Assembly: GCF_014764305.1 (NCBI RefSeq)
Contig: NZ_CP061703.1
Location: 2,833,501 to 2,897,500, forward strand
Direction of reading: 5' to 3'
Length of the DNA: 64,000 nucleotides
From: Mesoflavibacter profundi
Lineage (GTDB): Bacteria > Bacteroidota > Bacteroidia > Flavobacteriales > Flavobacteriaceae
Position numbers and translations under genes: made by a program. Every line of letters starts with the position of its first letter. Positions within the stretch are counted from its first letter, which is position 1. Positions 28,629 through 37,678 of this stretch are shown one piece after another. Under the pieces are notes generated by a model, which saw only the letters and a list, made by a program, of their open reading frames with translations, was not told where the DNA came from and did no database searches.

Positions 28629-28670
28629 AACATACATTTTATCGTTAAAATTTAAAAAGTTATAATATTT

Positions 28671-28703
28671 AAAGTTCCAACAATAGGTTGGAACTTTTTT
28701 TTT
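28671..28703 (+). terminator. Terminator after serC-serA
   Basis: Perfect 10-base stem AAAGTTCCAA / TTGGAACTTT with a 7-base loop and a following T-run, 43 bases after the serA stop. Confidence 0.92.
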
Positions 28704-28749
28704 GTAATTTACATTCACAAAATTTTAACAAACTTTAAAACTTATAACG

Positions 28750-29385
28750 ATGGCAGGTATTTTAGACTTATTAAATTCAGATTTAGGTAAAACTATAATT
28801 AGTGGTGTTTCTGGATCTACAGGAACAGATGAAAACAGAACAGGAAGCGTTTTAACTATGGCTTTACCTGTATTAATGAAAGCAATGGAGCGTAATGCTT
28901 CTTCTCCAGAAGGTGCTCAAGGACTATTAGGAGCTATTATGGATAAACATGATGGTAGTATTTTAGATAACCTTGGTGGATTATTTAATGGTGGTGTTGA
29001 CGATGCTGTAAAAACAGATGGTGATAAAATCTTAGGTCATGTTTTAGGTGCAAAAAAGCAAGGTGTTGAGCAAGTCATTGGACAAAAAGCTGGATTAGAT
29101 GCTGGATCTGTTGGTAATATCTTAAAAGTTGCTGCTCCAATATTAATGGGTGTTTTAGGTAAACAAGCAAGACAAAACAATGTTAGTTCAACTAACGATT
29201 TAGGTGGATTACTTGGTGGATTACTTGGTGGTAGCGAAGCTAAAGAAGAGCAAAGCTTTTTAGAAAAAATATTAGATGCAGATGGTGATGGTAGTGTTGT
29301 AGATGATGTTGCAGGAATGGTTTTAGGAAGTGCAAAGAAAAAAGGTGGACTTGGTGGTTTACTAGGAAGCATCTTTGGAAAATAA
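28750..29385 (+). CDS. DUF937-type glycine-rich protein
   Basis: A 211-residue protein with alternating helical and glycine-leucine-rich segments (LGGLFNGGVDDAVKTDG, VAAPILMGVLGKQARQ, LGGLLGGLLGG) characteristic of DUF937/YidB-like proteins. No signal peptide. Near the C-terminus DADGDGSVVDDV resembles a calcium-binding EF-hand or dockerin-type loop, although the twelfth residue is not acidic. Function is unknown. Monocistronic, with a clear terminator. Confidence 0.82.
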   Translation: MAGILDLLNSDLGKTIISGVSGSTGTDENRTGSVLTMALPVLMKAMERNASSPEGAQGLLGAIMDKHDGSILDNLGGLFNGGVDDAVKTDGDKILGHVLGAKKQGVEQVIGQKAGLDAGSVGNILKVAAPILMGVLGKQARQNNVSSTNDLGGLLGGLLGGSEAKEEQSFLEKILDADGDGSVVDDVAGMVLGSAKKKGGLGGLLGSIFGK

Positions 29386-29408
29386 ACCTAAGTAATAATA
29401 TTTTAATT

Positions 29409-29437
29409 AGCCAAACAGTAATGTTTGGCTTTTTTTT
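29409..29437 (+). terminator. Terminator after DUF937 gene
   Basis: Perfect stem AGCCAAAC / GTTTGGCT, 6-base loop, then seven T residues. Confidence 0.92.
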
Positions 29438-29442
29438 GAGCT

Positions 29443-29450
29443 TAATTTTG
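29443..29450 (+). promoter_or_regulatory. Putative -7 box of lipoprotein gene at 29478
   Basis: TAATTTTG matches TAnnTTTG; a TTTG at 29424-29427 lies about 15 bases upstream. The start codon is 27 bases downstream. Confidence 0.4.
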
Positions 29451-29477
29451 TAAATTTAAAGTAATAAAAAAATAGCT

Positions 29478-29912
29478 ATGAAATATTTATCCTTAACCTT
29501 TCTATTAGTAATCTTGTTTTACAGTTGTGGACCAAAAAAACAAATTACTACACCAGATGACCAAGTAAATATACAAACAGGAGACACCATAAAAATATCT
29601 AATGAAGAGTCTGATTACGAAATCATTATAATAGAACCTGGATTTAATAATTATCTTAATTCTATTGCCAGACCAGAAGGATTTTATAGTCAAACCTTTC
29701 TGGAAAACAAAAATATATTTTATGTCCAAGCATGGAATAATAGAGTTTTACAACCTCAAAGATTTAGTCCAAATTTATACGAAATGCAAATTAACTATCA
29801 ACAAAGCATAGATTATGGTTACGAGGTTAATTATAAGTTATATAACTACTTCATTTATTTTCAAAATAAATACAAACAAAATCTTTTAGGAGGACGAGTA
29901 CCTGTAAATTAA
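29478..29912 (+). CDS. DUF6146-type lipoprotein
   Basis: A 144-residue predicted lipoprotein: MKYLSLTFLLVILFYSCGPK gives lipobox Cys17. The mature domain carries GFYSQTFLENKNIFYVQAWN and YEVNYKLYNYFIYFQNKYKQ, a pattern I associate with the flavobacterial family DUF6146. It is tyrosine- and asparagine-rich. Function unknown. It precedes three further envelope-related genes in the same direction. Confidence 0.72.
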   Translation: MKYLSLTFLLVILFYSCGPKKQITTPDDQVNIQTGDTIKISNEESDYEIIIIEPGFNNYLNSIARPEGFYSQTFLENKNIFYVQAWNNRVLQPQRFSPNLYEMQINYQQSIDYGYEVNYKLYNYFIYFQNKYKQNLLGGRVPVN

Positions 29913-29922
29913 AAGTCTTTTG

Positions 29923-29930
29923 TATTTTTG
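29923..29930 (+). promoter_or_regulatory. Putative -7 box of membrane protein gene at 29949
   Basis: TATTTTTG followed by C, a good match to the Bacteroidota -7 element, 18 bases before the ATG. It suggests that 29949 starts its own transcript. Confidence 0.5.
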
Positions 29931-29948
29931 CAGCGCTAAAATTTTGAA

Positions 29949-30440
29949 ATGGAAAAATTTAAAAATCGCTGGGAAATTCAACAAAATTGGCAGTTACTTT
30001 TTCCTGTAATTGGTCTTTCTGCTTTAATATATTCAGCATATAAACTTTCTAAAATATTTTCTAATCAACTAATAATCAAAATTATAAGTACTATTATAAT
30101 TTCTATATTATTGGTGAGATTTACTTTGTTTTTATTTAAAAAATTAGAAAATAAATGGAAAGTAAACTATAAATGGGAAATGATTAGAATTTTTATGGTT
30201 TTTGCAATAACCGGATCATCTTCTGTTTTTATTGGCAGACCATTAATTGCTTTTTTAGGAATTACTAAAGAAAACTTAAATCCTTTTATTTATTGGGTTT
30301 TATATATTATTATTGGCCTTATTTTTTACCAAATATTATTAGTATTTTATGGATGGTTATTTGGTCAGTTTCAATTTTTTTGGAACTTTGAAAAAAAAAT
30401 GCTCAGACGTTTTGGTTTAGGACGTTTTTTAAACGAATAA
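29949..30440 (+). CDS. DUF6787-type integral membrane protein
   Basis: A 163-residue membrane protein with about four hydrophobic helices. It begins MEKFKNRWEIQQNWQLLFPV; tryptophan-rich polar ends flank the helices and it closes with KMLRRFGLGRFLNE. I associate this pattern with DUF6787, found widely in Flavobacteriaceae; no function is known. Its stop codon is directly followed by the ATG of the next gene, so the two are coupled. Confidence 0.7.
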   Translation: MEKFKNRWEIQQNWQLLFPVIGLSALIYSAYKLSKIFSNQLIIKIISTIIISILLVRFTLFLFKKLENKWKVNYKWEMIRIFMVFAITGSSSVFIGRPLIAFLGITKENLNPFIYWVLYIIIGLIFYQILLVFYGWLFGQFQFFWNFEKKMLRRFGLGRFLNE

Positions 30441-30773
30441 ATGCACACATTTAAACACATATTATTAAAAAGCTTAGCGATTATAATAGTTGTAACGGTA
30501 CTATTACCTGCGACTGTTAAAGCTATGCATGTGTTTGAAAACCATAAACACGACGTTTGTACAGAAAAAACTAGTGATCATCACTTACACCAAATAGATT
30601 TAGATTGTGAGTTTTATAAGATAAAACTCAACAATTCGCTATCATTTTCTGTATTTAGTTACACACTTATAGAGATTAAAAATAATCATAAACCTTTCCT
30701 TTCTCAATACCAATTTATTAGCTCTTATCAGCGATTAGGTATTGTACTTCGTGGTCCGCCACAATTTGTATAA
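30441..30773 (+). CDS. Histidine-rich exported small protein upstream of TonB receptor
   Basis: A 110-residue protein with an N-terminal hydrophobic signal (ILLKSLAIIIVVTVLLPATV). Directly after it comes a histidine/cysteine cluster: MHVFENHKHDVC followed by SDHHLHQIDLDC. Such clusters often bind zinc or copper. The C-terminus ends LRGPPQFV. It abuts the upstream membrane protein and lies 75 bases ahead of a receptor that has its own histidine-rich loop. I infer a shared role in metal handling; the biochemical function is unproven. Confidence 0.65.
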   Translation: MHTFKHILLKSLAIIIVVTVLLPATVKAMHVFENHKHDVCTEKTSDHHLHQIDLDCEFYKIKLNNSLSFSVFSYTLIEIKNNHKPFLSQYQFISSYQRLGIVLRGPPQFV

Positions 30774-30848
30774 ACGCAGTTATAAATTTCGCTTTCGCGA
30801 CATTCAATTTATTATTTAAAACACTTTATACAAATTCATATCTAAAAA

Positions 30849-33074
30849 ATGAAACAATTTTTATTTATGCTAATTGCTATGGTATCTACCGTAACAATTG
30901 CACAAAACAATATATCTGGACAAATCACTATTAATGATTCTTCAGAGCCTATTCCTTATGCAAATATTTATTTTCCGCAGTTAGAAAAAGGAACAACTAC
31001 CGATGACAACGGAAACTTCACTATAAATAATTTACCTTCTGGTGTTCAAAAAATAACCATTTCGGTAATTGGTTTTGAGGCCTTTTCAGAAAACATTACG
31101 CTACCGGCAACAAGCCCGTTTCAATTTCAACTAAAACCTTCTGCTATAGAAATGGATGAAGTTATTCTTTCAACGCCATTTCATAAGCTTCAAAAAGATA
31201 ATGTAATGAAGGTTGAACAAGAAAAAATAAGCACATTAAAAGCAAAAGGTGCTGTAACTTTATCTGACGGAATTACCAATATTGCTGGTGTAGAAAGCAT
31301 AACAACTGGTATGGGAATTGGTAAACCTGTTATTAGAGGTTTAAGCAGTAATCGTGTGTTAGTTTATGCGCAAGGTGTACGTCTAGAAAACCAACAGTTT
31401 GGTGCAGAACACGGTTTAGGTATAAATGATGATGGTATAGAAAGCGTCGAAGTGATAAAAGGTCCAGCATCTTTACTTTACGGTAGTGATGCACTTGGTG
31501 GCGTTTTATATCTAAATCCTGAACGTTTTGCAGAACCAAATAGCACTGCAACTAATATAAACACTAGATATTTTACAAATACAGATGGTTACAATGTTAA
31601 TTTTGGACATAAAGCATCTGCAGATCAATTTAAATTCTTAATTAGATTAGGTCAAGCAGAACATAGCGACTATCAAACACAAGATTATAGAGTAACCAAT
31701 ACACGTTTTAGAGAACAAGATTTAAAGGCTGGTTTAGGTTACCAAAACACAAATTTTAAAACCGATTTTAGATATAATGTTAACCTTTCTAAACTTGGTA
31801 TTCCTGAGGAAATTGGAAATCAATCTGATTTAAAAACACCTTTAGAGCCTTACCAAAGCTTAACCAACCATATTTTAAGTTCAAAAAGTACGTGGTTTTT
31901 TGACAATTCTAGCCTAGATATTAATTTAGGCTATATCTACAACGATAGACAAGAATTTGAAGACCATCATCACGAAGAACACGGTGAAGAACACCATGAC
32001 GAAGATGAAGATGAACACCACGAAAACGAAGTGCCAGCACTACACATGAAGTTAAAAACCTTTAACTACAACATTAAATACAACTTACCAATTATGGGTA
32101 AATTTGAAACTATTGTTGGTGTACAAGGTATGCTTCAAAACAACAGTAATTATGGCGAAGAACAATTAATACCAGACGCAACAACAAATGATGTTGGTGT
32201 GTTAGCTACATCACATATTCATTTTGAAACTTTTGATGTGCAATTAGGTGCACGTTTTGATCACAGAAGTATAGATTTAGACAACGCTATTACTAAACAA
32301 TTTAACAGCTTTAATGGTGCTGCTGGTATCAAAGCTAATGTGACTAAGGCTATTGTAGCACGATTAAACCTTGCTACAGGATTTAGAGCACCAAATTTAT
32401 CTGAGCTAGTGTCTGATGGTACACACCACGGAACAAATAGATACGAGATAGGAAATATAGACCTTAAAAATGAGCAAAACTTTCAAACCGATTTAGCATT
32501 AGAATATACTAACGAGCATTTTGAAATCTTTGCCAACGGTTTTTATAACCACATTAATAATTACATCTATTTAGCGCCTAACGGAAACTTTATAGACAAC
32601 ACACCTGTATATAATTATTTACAAAGTAATGCGCGTTTATTTGGTGGCGAGTTTGGTGTACACTTACATCCGCATCCTTTAGATTGGTTACATTTAGAAT
32701 CTAGTTTTGAAACTGTAACTGGACAACAAGATAATAATGATTATTTACCATTAATACCTGCTAACAGTTTAACCAATACGTTACGTGCAGAGTTTAATAC
32801 CAATACCTTAAAAAACAGTTATGCATTTGTAAAACTACGTACTACGTTTGCACAAAATAATGTTAGCCAGTTTGAAACCACAACACCAAGCTATAACCTT
32901 TTAAGCGCTGGTATTGGCACAACGGTTACATTATTTAAAAATCCTTTAGATATAAGCATTGCAGGTACTAACTTAACCGACAAAGTGTACATTAACCATT
33001 TATCACGCTTAAAAACAGATGGTATTGCTAATATGGGACGTAATATTAGTTTTGGTTTAAATTATACCTTATAA
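30849..33074 (+). CDS. TonB-dependent receptor with His-rich loop, probable zinc importer
   Basis: A 741-residue outer-membrane receptor. In order: signal peptide (to about residue 19), a carboxypeptidase-regulatory-like domain (ISGQITINDSSEPIPYANIY, about 22-100), plug domain (residues about 120-225 with KPVIRGLSSNRVLVYAQGVR and IKGPASLLYGSDALGG), and a 22-strand-type barrel ending in NISFGLNYTL. Residues about 375-395 are an extracellular loop dense in histidine and acid (EDHHHEEHGEEHHDEDEDE). ZnuD of Neisseria has a comparable loop and imports zinc. Upstream there is a histidine-rich exported protein. No Zur gene is in the window. The zinc role is inference. Confidence 0.9.
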   Translation: MKQFLFMLIAMVSTVTIAQNNISGQITINDSSEPIPYANIYFPQLEKGTTTDDNGNFTINNLPSGVQKITISVIGFEAFSENITLPATSPFQFQLKPSAIEMDEVILSTPFHKLQKDNVMKVEQEKISTLKAKGAVTLSDGITNIAGVESITTGMGIGKPVIRGLSSNRVLVYAQGVRLENQQFGAEHGLGINDDGIESVEVIKGPASLLYGSDALGGVLYLNPERFAEPNSTATNINTRYFTNTDGYNVNFGHKASADQFKFLIRLGQAEHSDYQTQDYRVTNTRFREQDLKAGLGYQNTNFKTDFRYNVNLSKLGIPEEIGNQSDLKTPLEPYQSLTNHILSSKSTWFFDNSSLDINLGYIYNDRQEFEDHHHEEHGEEHHDEDEDEHHENEVPALHMKLKTFNYNIKYNLPIMGKFETIVGVQGMLQNNSNYGEEQLIPDATTNDVGVLATSHIHFETFDVQLGARFDHRSIDLDNAITKQFNSFNGAAGIKANVTKAIVARLNLATGFRAPNLSELVSDGTHHGTNRYEIGNIDLKNEQNFQTDLALEYTNEHFEIFANGFYNHINNYIYLAPNGNFIDNTPVYNYLQSNARLFGGEFGVHLHPHPLDWLHLESSFETVTGQQDNNDYLPLIPANSLTNTLRAEFNTNTLKNSYAFVKLRTTFAQNNVSQFETTTPSYNLLSAGIGTTVTLFKNPLDISIAGTNLTDKVYINHLSRLKTDGIANMGRNISFGLNYTL

Positions 33075-33103
33075 TTGTTAATAACACTGAAAAAACACTT
33101 AAA

Positions 33104-33128
33104 AAAATCCCGCAATAGGCGGGATTTT
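33104..33128 (+). terminator. Terminator after TonB receptor gene
   Basis: Perfect 10-base GC-containing stem AAAATCCCGC / GCGGGATTTT with 5-base loop. Confidence 0.9.
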
Positions 33129-33181
33129 ACTTTTTAAATTAATTTAAATAAAAGTAAATATTTAAAAATTTTATTTTTTTA

Positions 33182-33205
33182 AAAAACACTTTACCAGGTG
33201 TTTTT
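33182..33205 (-). terminator. Terminator after small membrane protein gene
   Basis: Stem AAAAACAC / GTGTTTTT around an 8-base loop, downstream of the minus-strand gene ending at 33231. Confidence 0.65.
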
Positions 33206-33230
33206 ATATGTAATGATTATAAAATCAATC

Positions 33231-33530
33231 CTATTTCACTTCAATAGTTTGTTCTTCCTTTTTATTGGAAAACACATAAGTGTAAAGCCACATTATTGTA
33301 AATGTTGGAATAATATCTAATCCAGGTATTGCTTCTTCTACAAAAGAAATTACAGCTGCTACTCTACCCGTTTTTCCTTTATATAATTTTGTCATTAACC
33401 AAGCAGATGCTGGTGCCCAAATTATATCTGAAAATTCACCAATTCCAGGAATTAAAAAAGATACATAACCAAGCGCATCAAATAAAAGTCCTAAGATTAA
33501 TTTTGTGTATTTGTTTGTAGTGTTACTCAT
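33231..33530 (-). CDS. Small membrane protein, unknown function
   Basis: A 99-residue protein with two or three hydrophobic segments (LILGLLFDALGYVSFLIPGI, FSDIIWAPASAWLMTKLY, LDIIPTFTIMWLYTYVF) separated by a short lysine-rich loop. The motif IPGIGEFSDIIWAPASAW is well ordered and suggests a conserved family, but I do not recognise a function. It is transcribed alone. Confidence 0.7.
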   Translation of the reverse strand: MSNTTNKYTKLILGLLFDALGYVSFLIPGIGEFSDIIWAPASAWLMTKLYKGKTGRVAAVISFVEEAIPGLDIIPTFTIMWLYTYVFSNKKEEQTIEVK

Positions 33531-33651
33531 TTATAGGTTTTTGAATTCTAATAACTTATAAGCAAATAGTATTCCAAAACTGAAAAAGCAATACGAATGT
33601 TGTGATAAGTGATAAGTTAATAGAAATAACCTTCAACTTTCAACTTTAAAA

Positions 33652-34248
33652 CTAACTCAAATTCGCATTAATCAAATTTAAAAACTCTGTACGAGTTTCG
33701 ATATTTTGAAAAGCGCCTCTAAATCCAGATGTTGTGGTTACCGAATTTTGTTTTTGTACGCCACGCATCATCATACACATATGACTTGCTTCTATTACTA
33801 CTGCTACGCCTTCAGGTTTCAAAGTATCATTTATACAATCTAAAATTTGATGTGTTAAGCGTTCTTGCACTTGTAAACGTCTAGCAAAAACATCCACAAT
33901 TCTAGGTAATTTACTTAACCCGACAATATGTCCGTTTGGTATGTAGGCAATATGTGCTTTACCAAAAAATGGTAAGATATGATGTTCGCACAGCGAATAC
34001 AACTCGATATCCTTAACAATAACCATATCGTTGTAATCTTCTTTAAACATGGCGCCTTTTAAAATTTCGGCAGCATCTTGTTGATAACCTTGTGTTAAAA
34101 ACTGCATCGCTTTTGCTGCGCGTTCTGGTGTTTTTAACAAGCCATCACGTTCTGTATTTTCGCCTAACTCTTCAATTATGCTTTTGTACCTTTCTTTTAC
34201 ATCATCGGTAACTTGCATATTGTATTCTTCAAATTTTTTATATGGCAT
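33652..34248 (-). CDS. folE: GTP cyclohydrolase I
   Basis: Zinc enzyme converting GTP to 7,8-dihydroneopterin triphosphate, the first step of folate synthesis. I choose the ATG giving [10 protein letters not shown] (198 residues); the frame extends 17 residues further without family resemblance. Motifs: [37 protein letters not shown] (zinc Cys and His), [20 protein letters not shown] (the other zinc cysteine). The C-terminus is typical. Confidence 0.96.
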   Translation of the reverse strand: MPYKKFEEYNMQVTDDVKERYKSIIEELGENTERDGLLKTPERAAKAMQFLTQGYQQDAAEILKGAMFKEDYNDMVIVKDIELYSLCEHHILPFFGKAHIAYIPNGHIVGLSKLPRIVDVFARRLQVQERLTHQILDCINDTLKPEGVAVVIEASHMCMMMRGVQKQNSVTTTSGFRGAFQNIETRTEFLNLINANLS

Positions 34249-34366
34249 TTTCAATAATTTATATTCTCGTAATAAAAATACTACTTTATTAGTAACCACA
34301 AGGTTTTTATTGTCTTTTTAAAGCTAGTTTTAACGATTTATTATGAGAATTTTTTAATGGTAACTA

Positions 34367-34374
34367 TAGTTTTG
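34367..34374 (+). promoter_or_regulatory. Putative -7 box of DUF5916 gene
   Basis: TAGTTTTG matches TAnnTTTG, 69 bases before the ATG at 34444. Single motif only. Confidence 0.35.
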
Positions 34375-34443
34375 TACCGTCAAACTGTAACATTATTAAA
34401 TTACAATTGTCTTTATTGAGAAAACCACAATAAAACATCAAAA

Positions 34444-36900
34444 ATGAAACTTTTATTCACTTCGCTATTTTCTATATTTCTTTTAGTCTTTTCTTATAGT
34501 CAAGATAAAAAAACATATACAATAAAAAGAACAGAAATTGCTCCCAAAATTGATGGTACATTAGATGATATTGCATGGAAAGATGCTCAAATTGCAACAA
34601 ATTTTACCGAGTTTAGACCTAATTTAGGCGATTTACCAGCAAATGATAAGAAAACCAAAGTGATGATGACTTATGATGATTCTGGAATTTATGTTGCTGC
34701 ATATTGTTACGACAATCCAGAAGATATCATGACACAATTTACACAACGCGATAATTTTGGACAATCAGATTTTTTTGGCATTATCTTTAATCCAAATAAT
34801 GATGCACAAAACAACACCGAATTTTTTGTATTTAGCTCTGGTACGCAAGCAGATGCTGTAGAAAGCCCAAATAATGGTGAAGATTTTGGCTGGAATGCTG
34901 TTTGGGAAAGTAGTGTAAAAATGCAAAACGATGGTTGGATTGTAGAAGTTAAAATACCGTATAGAGCCTTACGTTTTACCCAACAAGACAATCCAACTTG
35001 GGGCATACAATTTCATAGACATTTTAGAAAAACTAGAGAGCAAATGACGTGGAATCCTGTAGATCCAACCAAAGGAAATATTGGATTATATCATGCCGAA
35101 TTAAAAGGCTTAAAACAATTAAAACCACCAACACGTTTAAGTTTTTTCCCATATGCATCTGCATTAGTTAGTACATATGATAACGAAACCGAAACCGATT
35201 TTGCTGCAGGAATGGATTTAAAGTATGGTATTACCGAAAATATTACGTTAGACGCCACATTAATTCCAGATTTTAGCCAAGCTGGTTTTGATAATGTAAT
35301 ATTGAATCTTGGTCCTTTTGAACAACAGTTTTCTGAACGTCGTCAATTTTTTACAGAAGGTATAGATTTATTTAGTAAAGGTAATTTGTTTTATTCTAGA
35401 CGAATTGGTGATAGACCAAGCAGATTTCCGGATTTAGATGAAGATGAATCTGTAGTAGAATTCCCTGAGAAAGTTCAGCTTCTTAATGCTATTAAAGTAT
35501 CTGGACGTACAAAAAATGGACTTGGAATAGGTTTTTTTAATGCTATTACCGAAAAAACTTATGTAGATATAGAAAATAACAACAATAATACTAGACGCGA
35601 AGCACTTGTAGAACCATTAGCTAATTATAATATAATGGTATTGGATCAACAATTCAATAAAAATTCATCTGTGACTTTAATCAACACTAATGTGACTAGA
35701 AACGGTGATTTTAGAGACGCTAATGTCACAGGATTTTTAACCAATTTGGTAAACAAAAAAAATACAGTTGGCGTATATACTAATGCCAAGATGAGCACAT
35801 TTAACGATGTTGCTTTTAAAGAAAATGGATACGCATTAGAAGCTGGTATTGGTAAAATTAGCGGAAAATACCGAGTGTCTTTAGATTATAATTATGCAGA
35901 TAAAAATTACGATCCTAACGATCTTGGTATTTTATTTAGAAATAATTACAGTAATTTTAGTGCAGATGCAAGCTACCGTATTTTTGAACCTACAAAGCGC
36001 TTTAATAATATGTATATTGGGACTTGGTTTAATTACAACCGTTTAGCAAATCCAAGTACATATACAGGTAAAAACGTAGGTTTTAATTTTAATGCAACAA
36101 ATAAAAAACTACATACATTTGGAATAAACTCTAATTGGAATATTGGCAAACAATACGACTATTTTGAACCAAGAAATGGGTTTGACAGCTATTTTATAAC
36201 CAAAAATTATGCACAATCTAACATTTGGATTTCTAGTAATTACAACAACTTTTTTGCATTAGATGCAAATGTTGGTTACGGTAGGTTTTTTGATGACGAA
36301 AGATCTAATTTTAACAACTATTGGTTTGGTATAAATCCAAGATTTAAATTTAATGATAAGTTTTTATTGCTTTTAGGCTTAGAGTATGACAACTATACAG
36401 CAGATCGTGGTTTTGTAAATGGACAAGAAATTTATGATCGAATAATTTTTGGACAAAGAGATAGATTACAAATAATATCAAGCATCTCTGGAAGTTATAA
36501 TTTTAATCCGCTTAACGCATTAACATTAAGTTTTAGAAATTATATGAGTACGGTTACCTACGACAACCAAATGTATGTACTTAATAGCAATGGTTACTTA
36601 AACCCATCTAATGTTTATACTAAAAATAATATTAATAGTGATCCTAATTTTTCTCCAGATATAAATTTTAATACATGGAATTTGGATTTAAGTTACACAT
36701 GGCAATTTGCGCCTGGTAGCCAATTAACAGCTTTATATAGAAATCAAATTTTTAATCAAAATTCTAACTCAGAAGCCTCTTATTTAGAAACTTTAGAAGA
36801 ATTATTTAAAGAAAAACAACGTAATACATTTTCTTTAAGAATGGTCTATTTTATAGATTACAACGACTTAAAAAAGGTTTTTAAAAGCAAAACCATATAA
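34444..36900 (+). CDS. DUF5916 outer-membrane protein with CBM9-like domain
   Basis: An 818-residue secreted protein. Signal peptide (to about residue 20), then a CBM9-like carbohydrate- or sugar-binding domain (residues about 25-220: PKIDGTLDDIAWKDAQIATN, WNAVWESSVKMQNDGWIVEV, RALRFTQQDNPTWGIQFHR). The C-terminal 580 residues fit DUF5916, which looks like an outer-membrane beta-barrel (FSERRQFFTEGIDLFSKGN; many Tyr/Asn-rich amphipathic strands). Function unknown; such proteins are common in Bacteroidota. It is divergent from folE. Confidence 0.88.
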   Translation: MKLLFTSLFSIFLLVFSYSQDKKTYTIKRTEIAPKIDGTLDDIAWKDAQIATNFTEFRPNLGDLPANDKKTKVMMTYDDSGIYVAAYCYDNPEDIMTQFTQRDNFGQSDFFGIIFNPNNDAQNNTEFFVFSSGTQADAVESPNNGEDFGWNAVWESSVKMQNDGWIVEVKIPYRALRFTQQDNPTWGIQFHRHFRKTREQMTWNPVDPTKGNIGLYHAELKGLKQLKPPTRLSFFPYASALVSTYDNETETDFAAGMDLKYGITENITLDATLIPDFSQAGFDNVILNLGPFEQQFSERRQFFTEGIDLFSKGNLFYSRRIGDRPSRFPDLDEDESVVEFPEKVQLLNAIKVSGRTKNGLGIGFFNAITEKTYVDIENNNNNTRREALVEPLANYNIMVLDQQFNKNSSVTLINTNVTRNGDFRDANVTGFLTNLVNKKNTVGVYTNAKMSTFNDVAFKENGYALEAGIGKISGKYRVSLDYNYADKNYDPNDLGILFRNNYSNFSADASYRIFEPTKRFNNMYIGTWFNYNRLANPSTYTGKNVGFNFNATNKKLHTFGINSNWNIGKQYDYFEPRNGFDSYFITKNYAQSNIWISSNYNNFFALDANVGYGRFFDDERSNFNNYWFGINPRFKFNDKFLLLLGLEYDNYTADRGFVNGQEIYDRIIFGQRDRLQIISSISGSYNFNPLNALTLSFRNYMSTVTYDNQMYVLNSNGYLNPSNVYTKNNINSDPNFSPDINFNTWNLDLSYTWQFAPGSQLTALYRNQIFNQNSNSEASYLETLEELFKEKQRNTFSLRMVYFIDYNDLKKVFKSKTI

Positions 36901-36950
36901 TGTTGTTTAAGTACTAATATTGTAGTAATTTTCAACTTTCTTATTTGGTT

Positions 36951-37610
36951 ATGATAAAAGCAAAAAATATACATAAATATTACAACGATTTACATGTATT
37001 AAAAGGTGTTAATGTAGATATAAAAAAGGGTGAAATAGTCTCTATTGTTGGTGCATCTGGTGCAGGAAAAACAACCTTATTGCAAATACTTGGTACTTTA
37101 GATTTTATAGATACAAACAAGGATACACAGTTAATTATTAACGATGTAAACATAACATCTTTATCAGAAAAACAATTAGCTAAATTTAGAAACAACCATA
37201 TTGGGTTTATTTTTCAATTTCATCAATTATTACCAGAATTTACTGCATTAGAAAACGTTTGTATTCCTGCTTTTATAAAAGGGACTAATAAAAATGAAAC
37301 CGAAAAACGCGCAAAAGAATTATTAGACTTCTTAGGTTTATCACACAGATATAATCATAAACCTAACGAGCTTTCTGGCGGAGAACAACAACGCGTTGCT
37401 GTTGCAAGAGCATTAGTAAACAATCCAGAGTTAATCTTTGCAGACGAACCTTCTGGAAATTTAGATAGCGAAAGCGCAGAAAATCTTCATAATTTATTTT
37501 TTAAATTAAGAGATCAATTTGGTCAAACCTTTGTAATCGTGACACATAACGAAGAATTAGCCAATCTAGCCGATAGAAAACTAACCATGGTTGACGGAAA
37601 TATTATTTAA
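36951..37610 (+). CDS. lolD: LolD-type ABC transporter ATPase
   Basis: ATP-binding subunit (219 residues from the ATG at 36951; the two preceding codons start at a TTG). Walker [14 protein letters not shown]-loop [12 protein letters not shown], signature [15 protein letters not shown], Walker [13 protein letters not shown] and a switch histidine in [10 protein letters not shown]. The subgroup pattern fits LolD/MacB-type ATPases that drive lipoprotein release or export. No partner permease (LolC/E) lies nearby, so the symbol is tentative. Confidence 0.9.
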   Translation: MIKAKNIHKYYNDLHVLKGVNVDIKKGEIVSIVGASGAGKTTLLQILGTLDFIDTNKDTQLIINDVNITSLSEKQLAKFRNNHIGFIFQFHQLLPEFTALENVCIPAFIKGTNKNETEKRAKELLDFLGLSHRYNHKPNELSGGEQQRVAVARALVNNPELIFADEPSGNLDSESAENLHNLFFKLRDQFGQTFVIVTHNEELANLADRKLTMVDGNII

Positions 37611-37678
37611 TTTTAACATTTTTGTTGTATCTGTTTAAATTTTGATTACCTTAGTTAAACAATACATGATCTTATACT

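Noticed and set aside
29037-29372. Minus-strand ORF opposite DUF937 gene
   Set aside because: Composition (Pro/Ser/Ala-rich) is the shadow of a glycine-leucine repeat on the other strand.
30788-30803. TTTCGCTTTCGCGAC motif upstream of the TonB receptor
   Set aside because: It resembles a short palindromic repeat but occurs once here and is too short to judge.
33590-33650. Direct repeats such as GTGATAAGTGATAAGTT and CAACTTTCAACTTTAAA downstream of folE
   Set aside because: Short, imperfect and single-locus; probably AT-rich slippage rather than an element.
34249-34299. Longer folE start at 34299
   Set aside because: The extra 17 residues ([17 protein letters not shown]) do not fit GTP cyclohydrolase I; the internal ATG gives normal length.
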